Below are positions 24,399 to 32,768 of a stretch of 64,000 nt of DNA, in pieces. The DNA is taken from positions 1,302,001-1,366,000 of the forward strand of contig JAEPQB010000001.1 of the NCBI GenBank assembly GCA_017640725.1, in the 5' to 3' direction. This DNA is from Kordiimonadaceae bacterium (lineage in GTDB: Bacteria > Pseudomonadota > Alphaproteobacteria > Sphingomonadales > Kordiimonadaceae). The notes below the pieces were generated by a model. That model was given only the letters and a program-made list of their open reading frames with translations, was not told the DNA's origin and made no database searches. The number at the start of each line of letters is the position of its first letter. Within the stretch, counting starts at the first letter, position 1. The translations under genes were made by a program, and so were the position numbers.

Positions 24399-24991
24399 CG
24401 GGATTGTTTATGCCCCGGGGCCTTGCGACGCAGCACCACATAAAGCGCGCCGTCGCCGCCATGTTCCTGCGCAGCAGGCCCATAAGAGTGCACAAAAGCC
24501 TTCAGGTCAGGACCCGAGAGCCAAAGCGGCACCATGCGCTTTAATACACCACCGTGCTGCTCGAATTCGTTTCTTGTCCGGTACGCCACAGGCGTTTCCG
24601 CGGCCAACTGGCTGTATCGTTTGCCACCTTTGCCGGTGACAACGAGCAGGATTTTATCGCCCCGCCGAATACACCCCTCTATCACGCTTTTCAGTGTGTT
24701 TAACGCGTGGTCCTGGGTCATGCCATGCAGGTCCACTGAGCGATCAAATTCCTGGCGGCCTTTGGTAATATTGCGGCGGGTTTTGCGGTCAATCCTGGCT
24801 TCTGGCTGGGCACTTGACCCGGTCAGCCACTCGCTTGGCAGTCTGTCATAGCGGACATTGGATACCCGCACCGCTTTTGGTGGCGGCGGTGTTTCGGGGC
24901 GATTGCCAAGCGGTGTGACGGATTTGGCGACTTCCTGCCAAACCGCCTTGTCAGACGACGATAGGTCTCCCGGTTTCTTTTTGCGCGTCAC
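24395..24991 (-). CDS. Smr-domain protein
   Basis: This is a 198-residue protein with a basic, probably disordered N-terminal half and a C-terminal Smr domain (about residues 83-190). The Smr motifs are complete: DLHGM at 87-91, TGKG at 119-122 and HGGDGALYVVLRR at 177-189. Smr domains of this type are nickases or RNA endonucleases; SmrB in E. coli cleaves mRNA at collided ribosomes. Which function applies here is not clear. It overlaps mltA upstream by four bases and the XRE gene downstream by four bases. Confidence 0.92.
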   Translation of the reverse strand: MTRKKKPGDLSSSDKAVWQEVAKSVTPLGNRPETPPPPKAVRVSNVRYDRLPSEWLTGSSAQPEARIDRKTRRNITKGRQEFDRSVDLHGMTQDHALNTLKSVIEGCIRRGDKILLVVTGKGGKRYSQLAAETPVAYRTRNEFEQHGGVLKRMVPLWLSGPDLKAFVHSYGPAAQEHGGDGALYVVLRRKAPGHKQSR

Positions 24992-26193
24992 CGGCTGTCG
25001 CTCGCTTGCTCAGCCAGGGCTTTTGGCAAAATTAGCCAGTATTTGCCTTCGTTGGCCATGCGACCTGCAATTTCCTCCGCGCGATCACCAAAACCCCAGA
25101 AAACATCGCCGCGGATTTCACCGCTGATGGCGCCGCCCGTATCCTGGGCGACCATCAGTCGATTAAAGGTCTGATCTTCCGCCTGCTCACCGGCCGGGTT
25201 GGGGTGGCTGGTGCTCAGCCACACGGGCGCGTGAAGCGGTAAGTGTTTGCGGTCAACCGCCAAGGACACTTCAGCTGTAAGGGGCACATTTGCGGACCCA
25301 AACGGGCCGTCACCCACATCAATTTCACGGAAAAAGACGAAGGATGGGTCTGTGTTCAACACCTGCTGCACCGCCTCCGGATTGTCAGCAAGCCATGCCC
25401 GGATCGCCTGACCAGACATTTTTTCGCGTGGTATGGCGCCCGTTTGCAATAGGTGACGCCCAATCAGCTGGTTGGGGTGACCGTTTTGGGCTGCATAACC
25501 GATGCCCATGAAACTGCCGTCCGGCATCAGCACACGGCCGGAGCCCTGTACATGCAGAAAATAGGCGTCAACCGGGCTATCCACCCACAAAACCTCGAGG
25601 GCGCGGTTCGCCAGCGCACCGGCTTCAATTGAGGCGCGATTGGGATACGGCACCAGCCTGCCATTCTCCACCTTGCCCGCAACGCGGCGGCCCGTCAGGT
25701 CCGACCTGAAATCTCCGAGGTTCACCATAACAAGCTCTGGCGGGCGGCCATAAAGCGGTGTGCTGAACCGCTCAGATTTCTGGAGGCTGCCACGCAGCAA
25801 TGCTTCATAGTAACCGGTAAACGTGCCCGCGGTTTCGCCTGACAATGACACAGCAAGTGGTGCAAAATGAGTTGCCAAAACGCGCCGAATATCAGTGTCC
25901 GTTGATGCTTGCAGCAGGCTGGCACAGGGTGCCGCCCAGTCGGAAACCCGGCCACCAATGGCATTCCCTGGCAGGCGGCGCCCGGAAGGCAGTGTGTCCA
26001 GCTTTTCGCAAGAGCGCATAAGCGCCGGCAATGCAACCGAAAGGTCTGTTTCAGACCAACCCGGCAGATCGGCAAACTCAACAGGCTCATACTTTAAGCC
26101 CGGCGGTGCTTTGCTTGAAAACTGGAAGGCCAGCAAAAGGGCAGGGACCACCAGAACCAGGAGTGCCAGTGAAATCAAAAGTGGCCGTTGCAT
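24988..26193 (-). CDS. mltA: MltA, membrane-bound lytic murein transglycosylase A
   Basis: This is a 401-residue enzyme that cleaves peptidoglycan between MurNAc and GlcNAc with formation of 1,6-anhydroMurNAc. An N-terminal hydrophobic segment (residues 7-25) anchors it to the inner membrane; there is no lipobox. GYYEALLRGS, VDAYFLHVQGSGR and the 3D domain with AQDTGGAI and GDVFWGFGDRAEE hold the catalytic aspartates. The start at ATG 26193 lies four bases after the stop of the Tim44-like gene. The Tim44-like - mltA - Smr - XRE order is usual in alphaproteobacteria. Confidence 0.94.
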   Translation of the reverse strand: MQRPLLISLALLVLVVPALLLAFQFSSKAPPGLKYEPVEFADLPGWSETDLSVALPALMRSCEKLDTLPSGRRLPGNAIGGRVSDWAAPCASLLQASTDTDIRRVLATHFAPLAVSLSGETAGTFTGYYEALLRGSLQKSERFSTPLYGRPPELVMVNLGDFRSDLTGRRVAGKVENGRLVPYPNRASIEAGALANRALEVLWVDSPVDAYFLHVQGSGRVLMPDGSFMGIGYAAQNGHPNQLIGRHLLQTGAIPREKMSGQAIRAWLADNPEAVQQVLNTDPSFVFFREIDVGDGPFGSANVPLTAEVSLAVDRKHLPLHAPVWLSTSHPNPAGEQAEDQTFNRLMVAQDTGGAISGEIRGDVFWGFGDRAEEIAGRMANEGKYWLILPKALAEQASDSR

Positions 26194-26197
26194 AAGC

Positions 26198-26851
26198 TTA
26201 GCCTGCGCGCGTTGCAATCAGGGTCCAGTTAGGGTCCTTGGACCGTGTATCTCTGGCAAACGTCCATTTGTCGGAAAGGTCGATGGCATCGGACAAGTCA
26301 CCGTCCACCAGCTTACCGTCTGCGTCCCGCGTTACAGCGATGATTTCTGCGGCAAAATCGATGGTGATTTCTGCACTGCGTTTTATTACCTGGGCGGCCG
26401 ATATTTTTGCTTCAGTGACATCAAGGATCCGGTTCTCGAGAGTGAGGCCGTCTTCCTCGCGCTGATCAATGGCTGCGCTGAACTGAGAAAAAACCGTATC
26501 GTCCAAAAACTCTTTGAGCGCGGCTTTGTCGCCGGCCCAAAACGCCTCAAGAATCATCTGATAAGCGCCTTTGGCACCATCAAGAAACTGGCCCGCATCA
26601 AAATAGCTGTCGGCGCGGCGAATATCGCTTAGGCCCGCGCGCACTTCAGGGTCTTGGGCCAGATCAATAACATCAGCCTGACTACGGTTCACCTCAACAG
26701 CATCCGCGTCAATTGTGGGCGCATTGTCTTGGTACGGCGCACGGCCTGCCGCCGGTGGGAGGGGCTCATTACCGGTTTTTTTACCAAGCTCAGACCTCAG
26801 TCTAAGGGCAATAAAACCAGCCAGCATGGCAATCAGAATAATGTCTAACAT
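26198..26851 (-). CDS. Tim44-like domain protein (TimA type)
   Basis: This is a 217-residue protein with an N-terminal membrane segment (MLDIILIAMLAGFIALRLR). A charged, proline-containing linker follows, then a C-terminal Tim44/TIM domain (about residues 75-215: DSYFDAGQFLDGAKGAYQMILEAFWAGDKAALKEFL, ending WTLIATRAG). It is the bacterial counterpart of mitochondrial Tim44; TimA was described in Caulobacter. Inner-membrane, facing the cytoplasm or periplasm is unsettled. It is first in an operon with mltA, Smr and XRE genes, and divergent from fxsA. Confidence 0.9.
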   Translation of the reverse strand: MLDIILIAMLAGFIALRLRSELGKKTGNEPLPPAAGRAPYQDNAPTIDADAVEVNRSQADVIDLAQDPEVRAGLSDIRRADSYFDAGQFLDGAKGAYQMILEAFWAGDKAALKEFLDDTVFSQFSAAIDQREEDGLTLENRILDVTEAKISAAQVIKRSAEITIDFAAEIIAVTRDADGKLVDGDLSDAIDLSDKWTFARDTRSKDPNWTLIATRAG

Positions 26852-27109
26852 ACGCGCTTCGCTCTACTATTTCACTGTCGGTGGCCGCAATTTATCAAGG
26901 CCTTTGTCATCTGCTACGAGTGTTATCTGCATATGGTTTCGGCCAAAATTTATGGACGAAACAAAGGAAATCCAATCGCACCATTGAATAGCGACCTTGT
27001 CGTTCCTTTATAAATAAGAGGTTTCCGGACAAAGAACAAGGCTTCTGGTGGCTTCAATTTCACGGCCGCTCAGCCCTTGTTTCAGTAGTGTATAGAAGGT
27101 GTAACCCCA

Positions 27110-27652
27110 ATGGGTTTGGTAGTTTTGATGCTGTTTGTTGCAGTTCCCTTATTGGAACTCAGCATTCTGATTGAGGTGGGAAGCGATATCGGCGTGGTGG
27201 CCACCATTGCCTTATGCTTGCTAACGGCAGGCGTTGGGCTATCGCTCATTCGCATGCAGGGCCTTAAGGTGATTGCCGACCTTCAAGCAGCCTCGGCTGA
27301 AGGGGAGACCATTGTCGAGCCGGTAATTCATGGGTTTTTCCTCCTGGTCGCCGGATTGTTCCTATTTTTCCCGGGCTTCATGACAGATGCTCTTGGTGGG
27401 CTCCTGCTTGTGCCACCCATTCGGCTGATGCTTGGTCGGCTTGGCATTGCCAAGGCGGCTGCCAAACGGACCCAATCGTTCCGCTACAGCAAGCACACGG
27501 AAAGCGGCAAGGCTACGGTTATCATCGATGGTGATTTTACTGAAATGGGTACCGAACAGCGGACACCCGGAGAAAATCCGTGGGCTAAGCGCAGCGAATC
27601 CATCGAAAACAGCGAAAAAAGTGACGAGAAAGACCCAAAAAATGACGGTTAG
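27110..27652 (+). CDS. fxsA: FxsA-family membrane protein
   Basis: This is a 180-residue inner-membrane protein. Three or four hydrophobic segments occupy residues 1-120, including a GFFLLVAGLFLFFPGFMTDALG hairpin that is the family's hallmark. The C-terminal 60 residues are a soluble, charged tail. FxsA of E. coli suppresses F-exclusion of phage T7; its normal role is unknown. The ATG at 27110 follows AAGGTGTAACCCCA. The 258-base gap to the divergent Tim44-like gene presumably holds both promoters, but I see no clear boxes. secB follows on the same strand. Confidence 0.9.
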   Translation: MGLVVLMLFVAVPLLELSILIEVGSDIGVVATIALCLLTAGVGLSLIRMQGLKVIADLQAASAEGETIVEPVIHGFFLLVAGLFLFFPGFMTDALGGLLLVPPIRLMLGRLGIAKAAAKRTQSFRYSKHTESGKATVIIDGDFTEMGTEQRTPGENPWAKRSESIENSEKSDEKDPKNDG

Positions 27653-27802
27653 GCGCAGCTACCTTTGATTCTGCCGCTTTTGCCAGTTGTTCAAAGCAAG
27701 AAAGCATGCTAGCCCTCCCTCCAAATTCTCGTGCCGATCAAAGCACGGCATGTCAGCGGGGTGCTGGCTTGAAACAGATTAGTTGATTTAAAGAGCGATA
27801 TC

Positions 27803-28363
27803 ATGGCTGAAAACGAAACAGACAACACACAAACTCCCGTCGGCGGTGCTGCTGATGCGGGCCAGGCACCACAAGCCGGTGTTTTGGCACAATATGTAAA
27901 AGACCTTTCTTTCGAAAACCCAAATGCGCCTGCCAGCATGCAGGGCCAAAACACGGCCAAGCCTGCTATTGACGTAAGCGTGAATGTGGGCGTTCGCAAA
28001 ATGAACGACGAGATGTATGAGGTTGACCTCAAAATTTCCGCAAAAGCTGAAAACGTTGCCGAAAACGGTGAGCGTCAGGTCGCTTTTGTTGTTGAGCTTG
28101 CTTACGGCACGCTGTTTGGCATTCGCAACGTTCAGGAAGAAGCCATGAAGCCATTCCTGCTGATCCAAGCGCCAACCATGATGTTCCCGTTTGCACGTCG
28201 CATCATTGCAGATGCAACACGCGACGGCGGTTTCCCACCGCTCTTGCTTGAGCCAATCAACTTTGAAGCGCTGTTTGCGCAGCAACAAGCGCAGGAAGCT
28301 GCCGGTGCTGCACCAGCACAGCCAGCGGAAGACGGCGCACCTGCGCCGATCAACCTGAACTAG
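27803..28363 (+). CDS. secB: SecB, protein-export chaperone
   Basis: This is a 186-residue chaperone that forms a tetramer, keeps preproteins unfolded and delivers them to SecA. The conserved core covers about residues 28-165: YVKDLSFENPNAP, YEVDLKISAKAE, VVELAYGTLFGIRN and FPFARRIIADATRDGGFPPLLLEPINF. The C-terminal tail is long and rich in alanine, glutamine and proline, as in other alphaproteobacteria. A strong terminator lies 23 bases after the stop. Cytoplasmic. Confidence 0.97.
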   Translation: MAENETDNTQTPVGGAADAGQAPQAGVLAQYVKDLSFENPNAPASMQGQNTAKPAIDVSVNVGVRKMNDEMYEVDLKISAKAENVAENGERQVAFVVELAYGTLFGIRNVQEEAMKPFLLIQAPTMMFPFARRIIADATRDGGFPPLLLEPINFEALFAQQQAQEAAGAAPAQPAEDGAPAPINLN

Positions 28364-28385
28364 GTTTTTTCCAAACCAAATTATG

Positions 28386-28422
28386 AAGCCCGGTGCTCGA
28401 TAAGAGCAGCCGGGCTTTTTTT
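28386..28422 (+). terminator. Rho-independent terminator of secB
   Basis: AAGCCCGG-TGCTC and GAGCA-GCCGGGCTT form a 13-pair stem with a GATAA loop and one bulged base, followed by seven T. It ends the fxsA-secB direction. Confidence 0.9.
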
Positions 28423-28450
28423 GTGGGCTGTCGTGACCCGGGTTATTGCG

Positions 28451-29173
28451 TTAAGCCGCGTGCGCGGCTGTGAGTTTTCGCGCGCGCCAGATGGTGGCAT
28501 TGCTGGTGAGATCAATCACAATATGCAGCAGGATTGCCGGCAGCAACGAACCGGACTGAAGGTAAACAAGCGTTAGCGCTACGGCGATCCCACCCACTTG
28601 CGCGAGTGCTGTCACACTTTTTTGGTAAAGGTGTGCCAGCATGAAAGCGGCCACAGACAATACGGCGGCCGCCCACACCGGCATCCAGTTGGCAAAAAAC
28701 CAGATCAGAAAACCGCGGAACATAATTTCTTCTGTGATGCCAGCGGTGACAGACACCAGTTTAAACAGCCGATAGTCTTCTCGCGTGCGGGGCATCACAT
28801 CGCTTACCCCGTCTTCTTTCGCCAGCGACTTCATGATGGACCGTGCGGAATCAAGGTTACGGCCCGCCCGGATGGCCTGCCAAACCAACAGCCCGCAAAC
28901 CGCAAGCGTCACCAGCCATACTGTTGGCCCCGCACCTTGCAGGCCATCTGTGAAGCCAAGGTCAGCAAAGCTGCGGCCCTCATTTGCCCACACCCAAAGC
29001 GTGAAAAGGGCAAACACCCATAACATGACGATGGTTTTCCGGTAGCTGCTGGGCAGCAACGCCGGGTCATCATCCGGCGAGATATCTCGGTGGCGCCAGG
29101 TCTCATAAAGGCCATAGGCGGGCAACAGAATGGCAAACAGTGCGACGGCGGTAAAATCCAAGATTGTCGGCAT
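28451..29173 (-). CDS. CPBP-family intramembrane glutamic protease
   Basis: This is a 240-residue membrane protein with about seven hydrophobic segments. The CPBP (Abi/CAAX protease-like) motifs are visible: E148-E149-x3-R153 in TEEIMFRGF, histidine 181 in FMLAHLYQ, and HIVIDLTSN near 217-225. The family includes Rce1 and bacteriocin-immunity proteins; the substrate here is not known. The start is ATG 29173 behind TTGGAG; a longer frame upstream runs into the operator of the divergent TetR gene. TetR control is therefore likely. Confidence 0.87.
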   Translation of the reverse strand: MPTILDFTAVALFAILLPAYGLYETWRHRDISPDDDPALLPSSYRKTIVMLWVFALFTLWVWANEGRSFADLGFTDGLQGAGPTVWLVTLAVCGLLVWQAIRAGRNLDSARSIMKSLAKEDGVSDVMPRTREDYRLFKLVSVTAGITEEIMFRGFLIWFFANWMPVWAAAVLSVAAFMLAHLYQKSVTALAQVGGIAVALTLVYLQSGSLLPAILLHIVIDLTSNATIWRARKLTAAHAA

Positions 29174-29224
29174 TATTTTTCTCCAAAACTCAAACAAAGT
29201 GTTGATATACCTGAGTTTTTGTAT

Positions 29225-29255
29225 ATTATGTAAATGTGATTTACGTTTACATAAT
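29225..29255. promoter_or_regulatory. Inverted-repeat operator, probable TetR site
   Basis: ATTATGTAAA and TTTACATAAT are perfect ten-base arms with an 11-base spacer that itself holds part of a second symmetric pair (GTAAA/TTTAC). It sits in the 94-base gap between the divergent CPBP protease and TetR genes, 13 bases before the TetR start. TetR binding is inferred from position and symmetry. Confidence 0.7.
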
Positions 29256-29267
29256 GAGTTAAATGCC

Positions 29268-29909
29268 ATGAGTCAAGGGGTTCGCAAAACACATCAGCAT
29301 CGCTCGCGCCAAACGCGGGATAAGCTGTTGAACGCGCTCGAGAAACTTCTGCGACAAAAGGACTTCGCCGATATCGGTGTTGCGGAAATCGCCAAAGAGG
29401 CTGGCGTTTCTCCCGCCTCCATCTACAGGCGATTCGACAAAAAAGACGGCTTTATCGCCGTTTTGTTTGACCTCTACCTGGAACGCCTGAGCGAGTGGGT
29501 CTCTTCACCCGAAGCGCAGCTGAACTTAGAGGGCTGTGACCTTAGGCAAGCCTTGCACAAAGTCGCTGCCGGGGCTTGGATACAGCTGCAACAACAAACC
29601 CACCTGCTGAAAGCAATCTACCTGCATGGCAGAAAACACCTCGACCTGTTGGGGGAAAAAGGAGATGTGTTCGAGGCTGGCATGCTCATGGCCATGCAAG
29701 GCATCATCGCTTTGTATGCAGACGACGTAAAACGCACAGACCACGATAAATCCGCACGCATGCTCGCCTACTATTTCAACAATATTCTTATTGAACGCGG
29801 CCTCTTTAAAAAGCAGACCAGCACCTGGGCTGATCCGCTTTCCGATGAAGAGTTTACGGTTGAGATCGCAGAGTTTGCCTACGGCTACCTCATTGTTGCC
29901 GATGCTTAG
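29268..29909 (+). CDS. TetR-family regulator
   Basis: This is a 213-residue regulator. The helix-turn-helix is at about residues 25-60 (DIGVAEIAKEAGVSPASIYRRFDKKDGFIAVLF). The C-terminal ligand domain is helical and has no recognised ligand. I chose ATG 29268 (MSQGVRK), since frame extension upstream would cross the operator. It is divergent from the CPBP protease gene and likely represses that gene and itself. Its stop overlaps by four bases that of the converging DJ-1/PfpI gene. Confidence 0.88.
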   Translation: MSQGVRKTHQHRSRQTRDKLLNALEKLLRQKDFADIGVAEIAKEAGVSPASIYRRFDKKDGFIAVLFDLYLERLSEWVSSPEAQLNLEGCDLRQALHKVAAGAWIQLQQQTHLLKAIYLHGRKHLDLLGEKGDVFEAGMLMAMQGIIALYADDVKRTDHDKSARMLAYYFNNILIERGLFKKQTSTWADPLSDEEFTVEIAEFAYGYLIVADA

Positions 29910-30577
29910 CCAGCCGCGCTGCTTGCCTGCAATCGCCGTGTCTCAAGGCGTGTTTCCATCATGGCCGTGAGTGTCGCTACCAGTTCCGGGTCGGCCACAT
30001 CCGGATGGCCGCTGTTGAACGGGGGTGCCGGGTTATATTCAATAGCCAACTGGATCATCTGTGCTGCCTGCTCGCTCAACAGTTCCGCAACCACCGTCAG
30101 CGCAAAATCGATGCCCGCAGTGACACCACCCCCGGTGATGCGATTGCGGTCCTTCACCACCCGGCTCTTTTCGTAAATCGCGCCGTATCCCTCAAGCATG
30201 TCGGTGCAGGCCCAATAGGTTGAGGCCTTATAGCCTTTCAAAAGCCCAGCCGCGCCCAGCAAAAGCGAGCCCGTACAAACTGACGTAACAAACTTTGCGC
30301 TGTCGCCCTGCGTACGCACAAATTCGAGCACCTCCTGATCATCCATGATGTCAATCTGACCTGGGCCACCGGGTACGCAAATTACATCAAGGTCAGGGCA
30401 TTCGCTCATTGTCATGGTTGGCAGAATTTGCATGCCAGTATCAGCTTTAACCGGATCGCGCGTTTTCCATATCAAATGCACCTTTGTGTCCGGCATGTGA
30501 GAAAACACCTCAAACGGACCCGTAAGGTCAAGCTGGGTGAGGTTGGGGTACAATAATAATCCTATCTGAAGTGACAT
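29906..30577 (-). CDS. DJ-1/PfpI-family protein (isonitrile hydratase-like)
   Basis: This is a 223-residue protein of the GATase1-like DJ-1/PfpI fold. The nucleophile-elbow cysteine is residue 101 in SVCTGSLLLGAAGLL, and the strand IGLLLYPNLTQLDLTGPFEVF opens the fold. TYWACTDMLEGYGA and ITGGGVTAGIDFAL match the isonitrile hydratase group. That activity is a family-level inference. I chose ATG 30577 behind GGAAG. The gene is divergent from the GlxA-type regulator and may be its target. Confidence 0.82.
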   Translation of the reverse strand: MSLQIGLLLYPNLTQLDLTGPFEVFSHMPDTKVHLIWKTRDPVKADTGMQILPTMTMSECPDLDVICVPGGPGQIDIMDDQEVLEFVRTQGDSAKFVTSVCTGSLLLGAAGLLKGYKASTYWACTDMLEGYGAIYEKSRVVKDRNRITGGGVTAGIDFALTVVAELLSEQAAQMIQLAIEYNPAPPFNSGHPDVADPELVATLTAMMETRLETRRLQASSAAG

Positions 30578-30668
30578 TTGGGCTTCCTTTGTTTTCACCG
30601 TTGGTTTTGACACATCCTAAGTTTTACCCTATGTTGGCGTAAATGACATATAACTACGTTTTTCTGCC

Positions 30669-31661
30669 ATGACCCATTTCAAGAACAATATCAAAACCCT
30701 GATCATCGCCTTTGATGGCGCCCAGCTCCTCGATATCACCGGTCCATACCAGGTGCTGGCATCAGCAAACGAAGAAGTGGGCCGCACGGTTTATGACCTG
30801 TGTTTTGCAAGCCTCGACGGCGAGCACACAAAAACCTCTTCAGGCCTCACTCTTCTCTCAACTCCTCTGCATGACTGCGACCCAACAGGGTTTGATATGG
30901 TTTTGGTGGTTGGTGGCGATGCGCCTGACATCACCCGCGCTGCGGGCAGCCGCGAACTCCAGCAATGGCTGAAGGCATCTTACCCACATGTTGACCGCAT
31001 GTGTTCAGTTTGCAGCGGCACGTTCGCCCTTGCCGCCGCGGGACTGCTTGGCGGCGCACGCGTTACCACCCATTGGCGCAGCAGCCGCATCCTCGCCCGA
31101 AAATATCCGGATATCGAAGTCGATGACGACGCGATCTATCTGAAAAGTGGAAAAGTCTGGACGTCGGCTGGCGTAACCACGGGGATCGACATGTGCCTGG
31201 CCATGGTTGCCGAAGATGTGGGCACACAGGCGGCCATGAGCATTGCACGGCGGCTGGTTTTATATGCGCACCGCCCCGGTCATCAGGCACAGTTTAGTGC
31301 ACTGCTTGAAGGCCAAAGCCAAACCACCGGCCCGCTTTCTGAAACCCTGCAATGGATGGCGGACAATCGGCACAAGGCAATTGCCGTCAGGGACTGTGCA
31401 AAGCATGCTGTCATGAGCGAGCGTACCTTTCATCGTCGATTTGTGAGTGAGGCCGGCATGACACCTGCCAAATATCTGGAGTCGCTGCGCGTTGAGGCCG
31501 CGCGCGGCCTGCTTGAACAAACCCGCTCACCCTTGAAGCAGGTGGCGGCCCTGGCGGGCTTTTCAAATGATCAGCATCTCATCCTGGTGTTCGAAAAACG
31601 GCTGGGCATGAGCCCCACTGACTACAGAAAGCTGCACGGCAGGTTGCAGGGCGCGGCCTAG
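30669..31661 (+). CDS. GlxA-type AraC regulator with DJ-1/PfpI domain
   Basis: This is a 330-residue transcription factor. An N-terminal DJ-1/PfpI domain (about residues 8-190) includes cysteine 115 in SVCSGTFALAAAGLL. A C-terminal AraC helix-turn-helix pair occupies residues 232-325 (VRDCAKHAVMSERTFHRRFVSEAGMTPAKYLESLRVE and LKQVAALAGFSNDQHLILVFEKRLGMSPTDYR). The N-domain normally binds a ligand, not catalysis. It lies head to head with a stand-alone DJ-1/PfpI gene, 91 bases apart, suggesting it controls that gene. Confidence 0.9.
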   Translation: MTHFKNNIKTLIIAFDGAQLLDITGPYQVLASANEEVGRTVYDLCFASLDGEHTKTSSGLTLLSTPLHDCDPTGFDMVLVVGGDAPDITRAAGSRELQQWLKASYPHVDRMCSVCSGTFALAAAGLLGGARVTTHWRSSRILARKYPDIEVDDDAIYLKSGKVWTSAGVTTGIDMCLAMVAEDVGTQAAMSIARRLVLYAHRPGHQAQFSALLEGQSQTTGPLSETLQWMADNRHKAIAVRDCAKHAVMSERTFHRRFVSEAGMTPAKYLESLRVEAARGLLEQTRSPLKQVAALAGFSNDQHLILVFEKRLGMSPTDYRKLHGRLQGAA

Positions 31662-31745
31662 GTATTGGTAACACGGGCTCTGGTGAGTACTGCAAAAGTC
31701 CGTTAGACTTTTCTGGGGATAGGCAGTGCGGGGCCATGGATAACG

Positions 31746-32159
31746 ATGCTTTCGATCATACTTCGATACGGTGCATTGCTGGCGGTTTTCCTGATCGCCG
31801 TTGAAACCGCGCAGCGGTCTTATATGACCAACGTCGATCGTTTTGACATGTATTTGGCGCTGGTGGCAGGCGCGTTTCTTTTGCTCGGTGTGTTGCTGGC
31901 CAATAAACTGCGAAAGCCTGCTGAACCAGAGGATAACAAAGCGCATTTGTCAGTATTGGACCGCGCGGACTTCAGCGAGCGCGAACTGGAGGTGCTTTTG
32001 TTTTTGTGCCACGGCTATCCCAATAGTGAGATTGCAGACCAGCTGGGTATTAGCGGCAACACGGTCAAAACCCACCTGAAAAACATCTATGGCAAGCTTG
32101 GCGTCACCAATCGTACACAAGCCGCAGCTGAAGCCAAGCTTTTGAAAATAGTGGGTTAA
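31746..32159 (+). CDS. Small membrane-anchored LuxR-type regulator
   Basis: This is a 137-residue protein. Two hydrophobic segments (about residues 3-20 and 35-53) come before a LuxR/GerE helix-turn-helix (residues 75-133: FSERELEVLLFLCHGYPNSEIADQLGISGNTVKTHLKNIYGKL). No receiver or ligand domain is present. It probably stays in the inner membrane and binds DNA from there. The DUF4199 membrane protein gene follows 85 bases downstream; LuxR-DUF4199 pairing suggests they act together. The start is ATG 31746; an ATG nine bases earlier is in another frame. Confidence 0.85.
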   Translation: MLSIILRYGALLAVFLIAVETAQRSYMTNVDRFDMYLALVAGAFLLLGVLLANKLRKPAEPEDNKAHLSVLDRADFSERELEVLLFLCHGYPNSEIADQLGISGNTVKTHLKNIYGKLGVTNRTQAAAEAKLLKIVG

Positions 32160-32244
32160 ACCAGTTTTCACCCAAACGGGTGACGACAACTGAAACGGGA
32201 TTTGTTTGGATTGAGGCACCCGAGCACACGACAGGAGCCAACAA

Positions 32245-32760
32245 ATGAAAAAACTGATCTTAAAATGGGGCGCGATCATGGGCGGCGTGATGGTCGCTAT
32301 ATTGCTGGTTGAATATGCGCTCTATCCAGAACTGGACCCAGAACGGTTCGACAGCTCTGAAACCTATGGCTATGCCGCCATCTTCGCGAGCCTCGCGATC
32401 ATGTATATGGCGATGGTGGAACTGGATAAATCGAGCGGCGAAACACCGCCGACCATGTGGCAGCGCATCATGCTGGGCAGCGGGGCGGCCATCGTCGCAG
32501 GGGCCATTTTCGGCGCCTACAATGTGTTTTACACCGAAGTACTGAACCCCGAATTTATGGATGTCTATTACGACTATTATATCGCGCAGCTGCCCGTGCA
32601 GTCGGGGCCAGAGTATGAAAGCATGGTCGCTGACCTTGAGGCCCAGAAAGCAATGTTTCAGGCGCCATCGACCCAGTTTCTGGTGATGGCCGCGACGGTG
32701 ATTATGATCGGCATTCCCATGAGTGTGGCGCTGGCATTTGTGCGGAAATTGAGAGCGTAA
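32245..32760 (+). CDS. DUF4199-domain membrane protein
   Basis: This is a 171-residue inner-membrane protein with four hydrophobic segments (about residues 8-25, 42-58, 75-95 and 143-165). It matches the layout of DUF4199, a family of unknown function. The ATG at 32245 follows CAGGAG with good spacing. An intergenic hairpin (TCACCC-AAAC-GGGTGA, 32168-32183) lies between it and the LuxR-type gene but is not followed by a T-run, so the pair may still be one transcript. A membrane partner or sensor for that regulator is a reasonable guess. Confidence 0.8.
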   Translation: MKKLILKWGAIMGGVMVAILLVEYALYPELDPERFDSSETYGYAAIFASLAIMYMAMVELDKSSGETPPTMWQRIMLGSGAAIVAGAIFGAYNVFYTEVLNPEFMDVYYDYYIAQLPVQSGPEYESMVADLEAQKAMFQAPSTQFLVMAATVIMIGIPMSVALAFVRKLRA

Positions 32761-32768
32761 CGGACGTG

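Noticed and set aside
26852-27109. Small gene in the 258-base gap between the Tim44-like gene and fxsA
   Set aside because: No frame has both a plausible start with ribosome-binding site and a protein-like sequence. It most likely holds the two divergent promoters.
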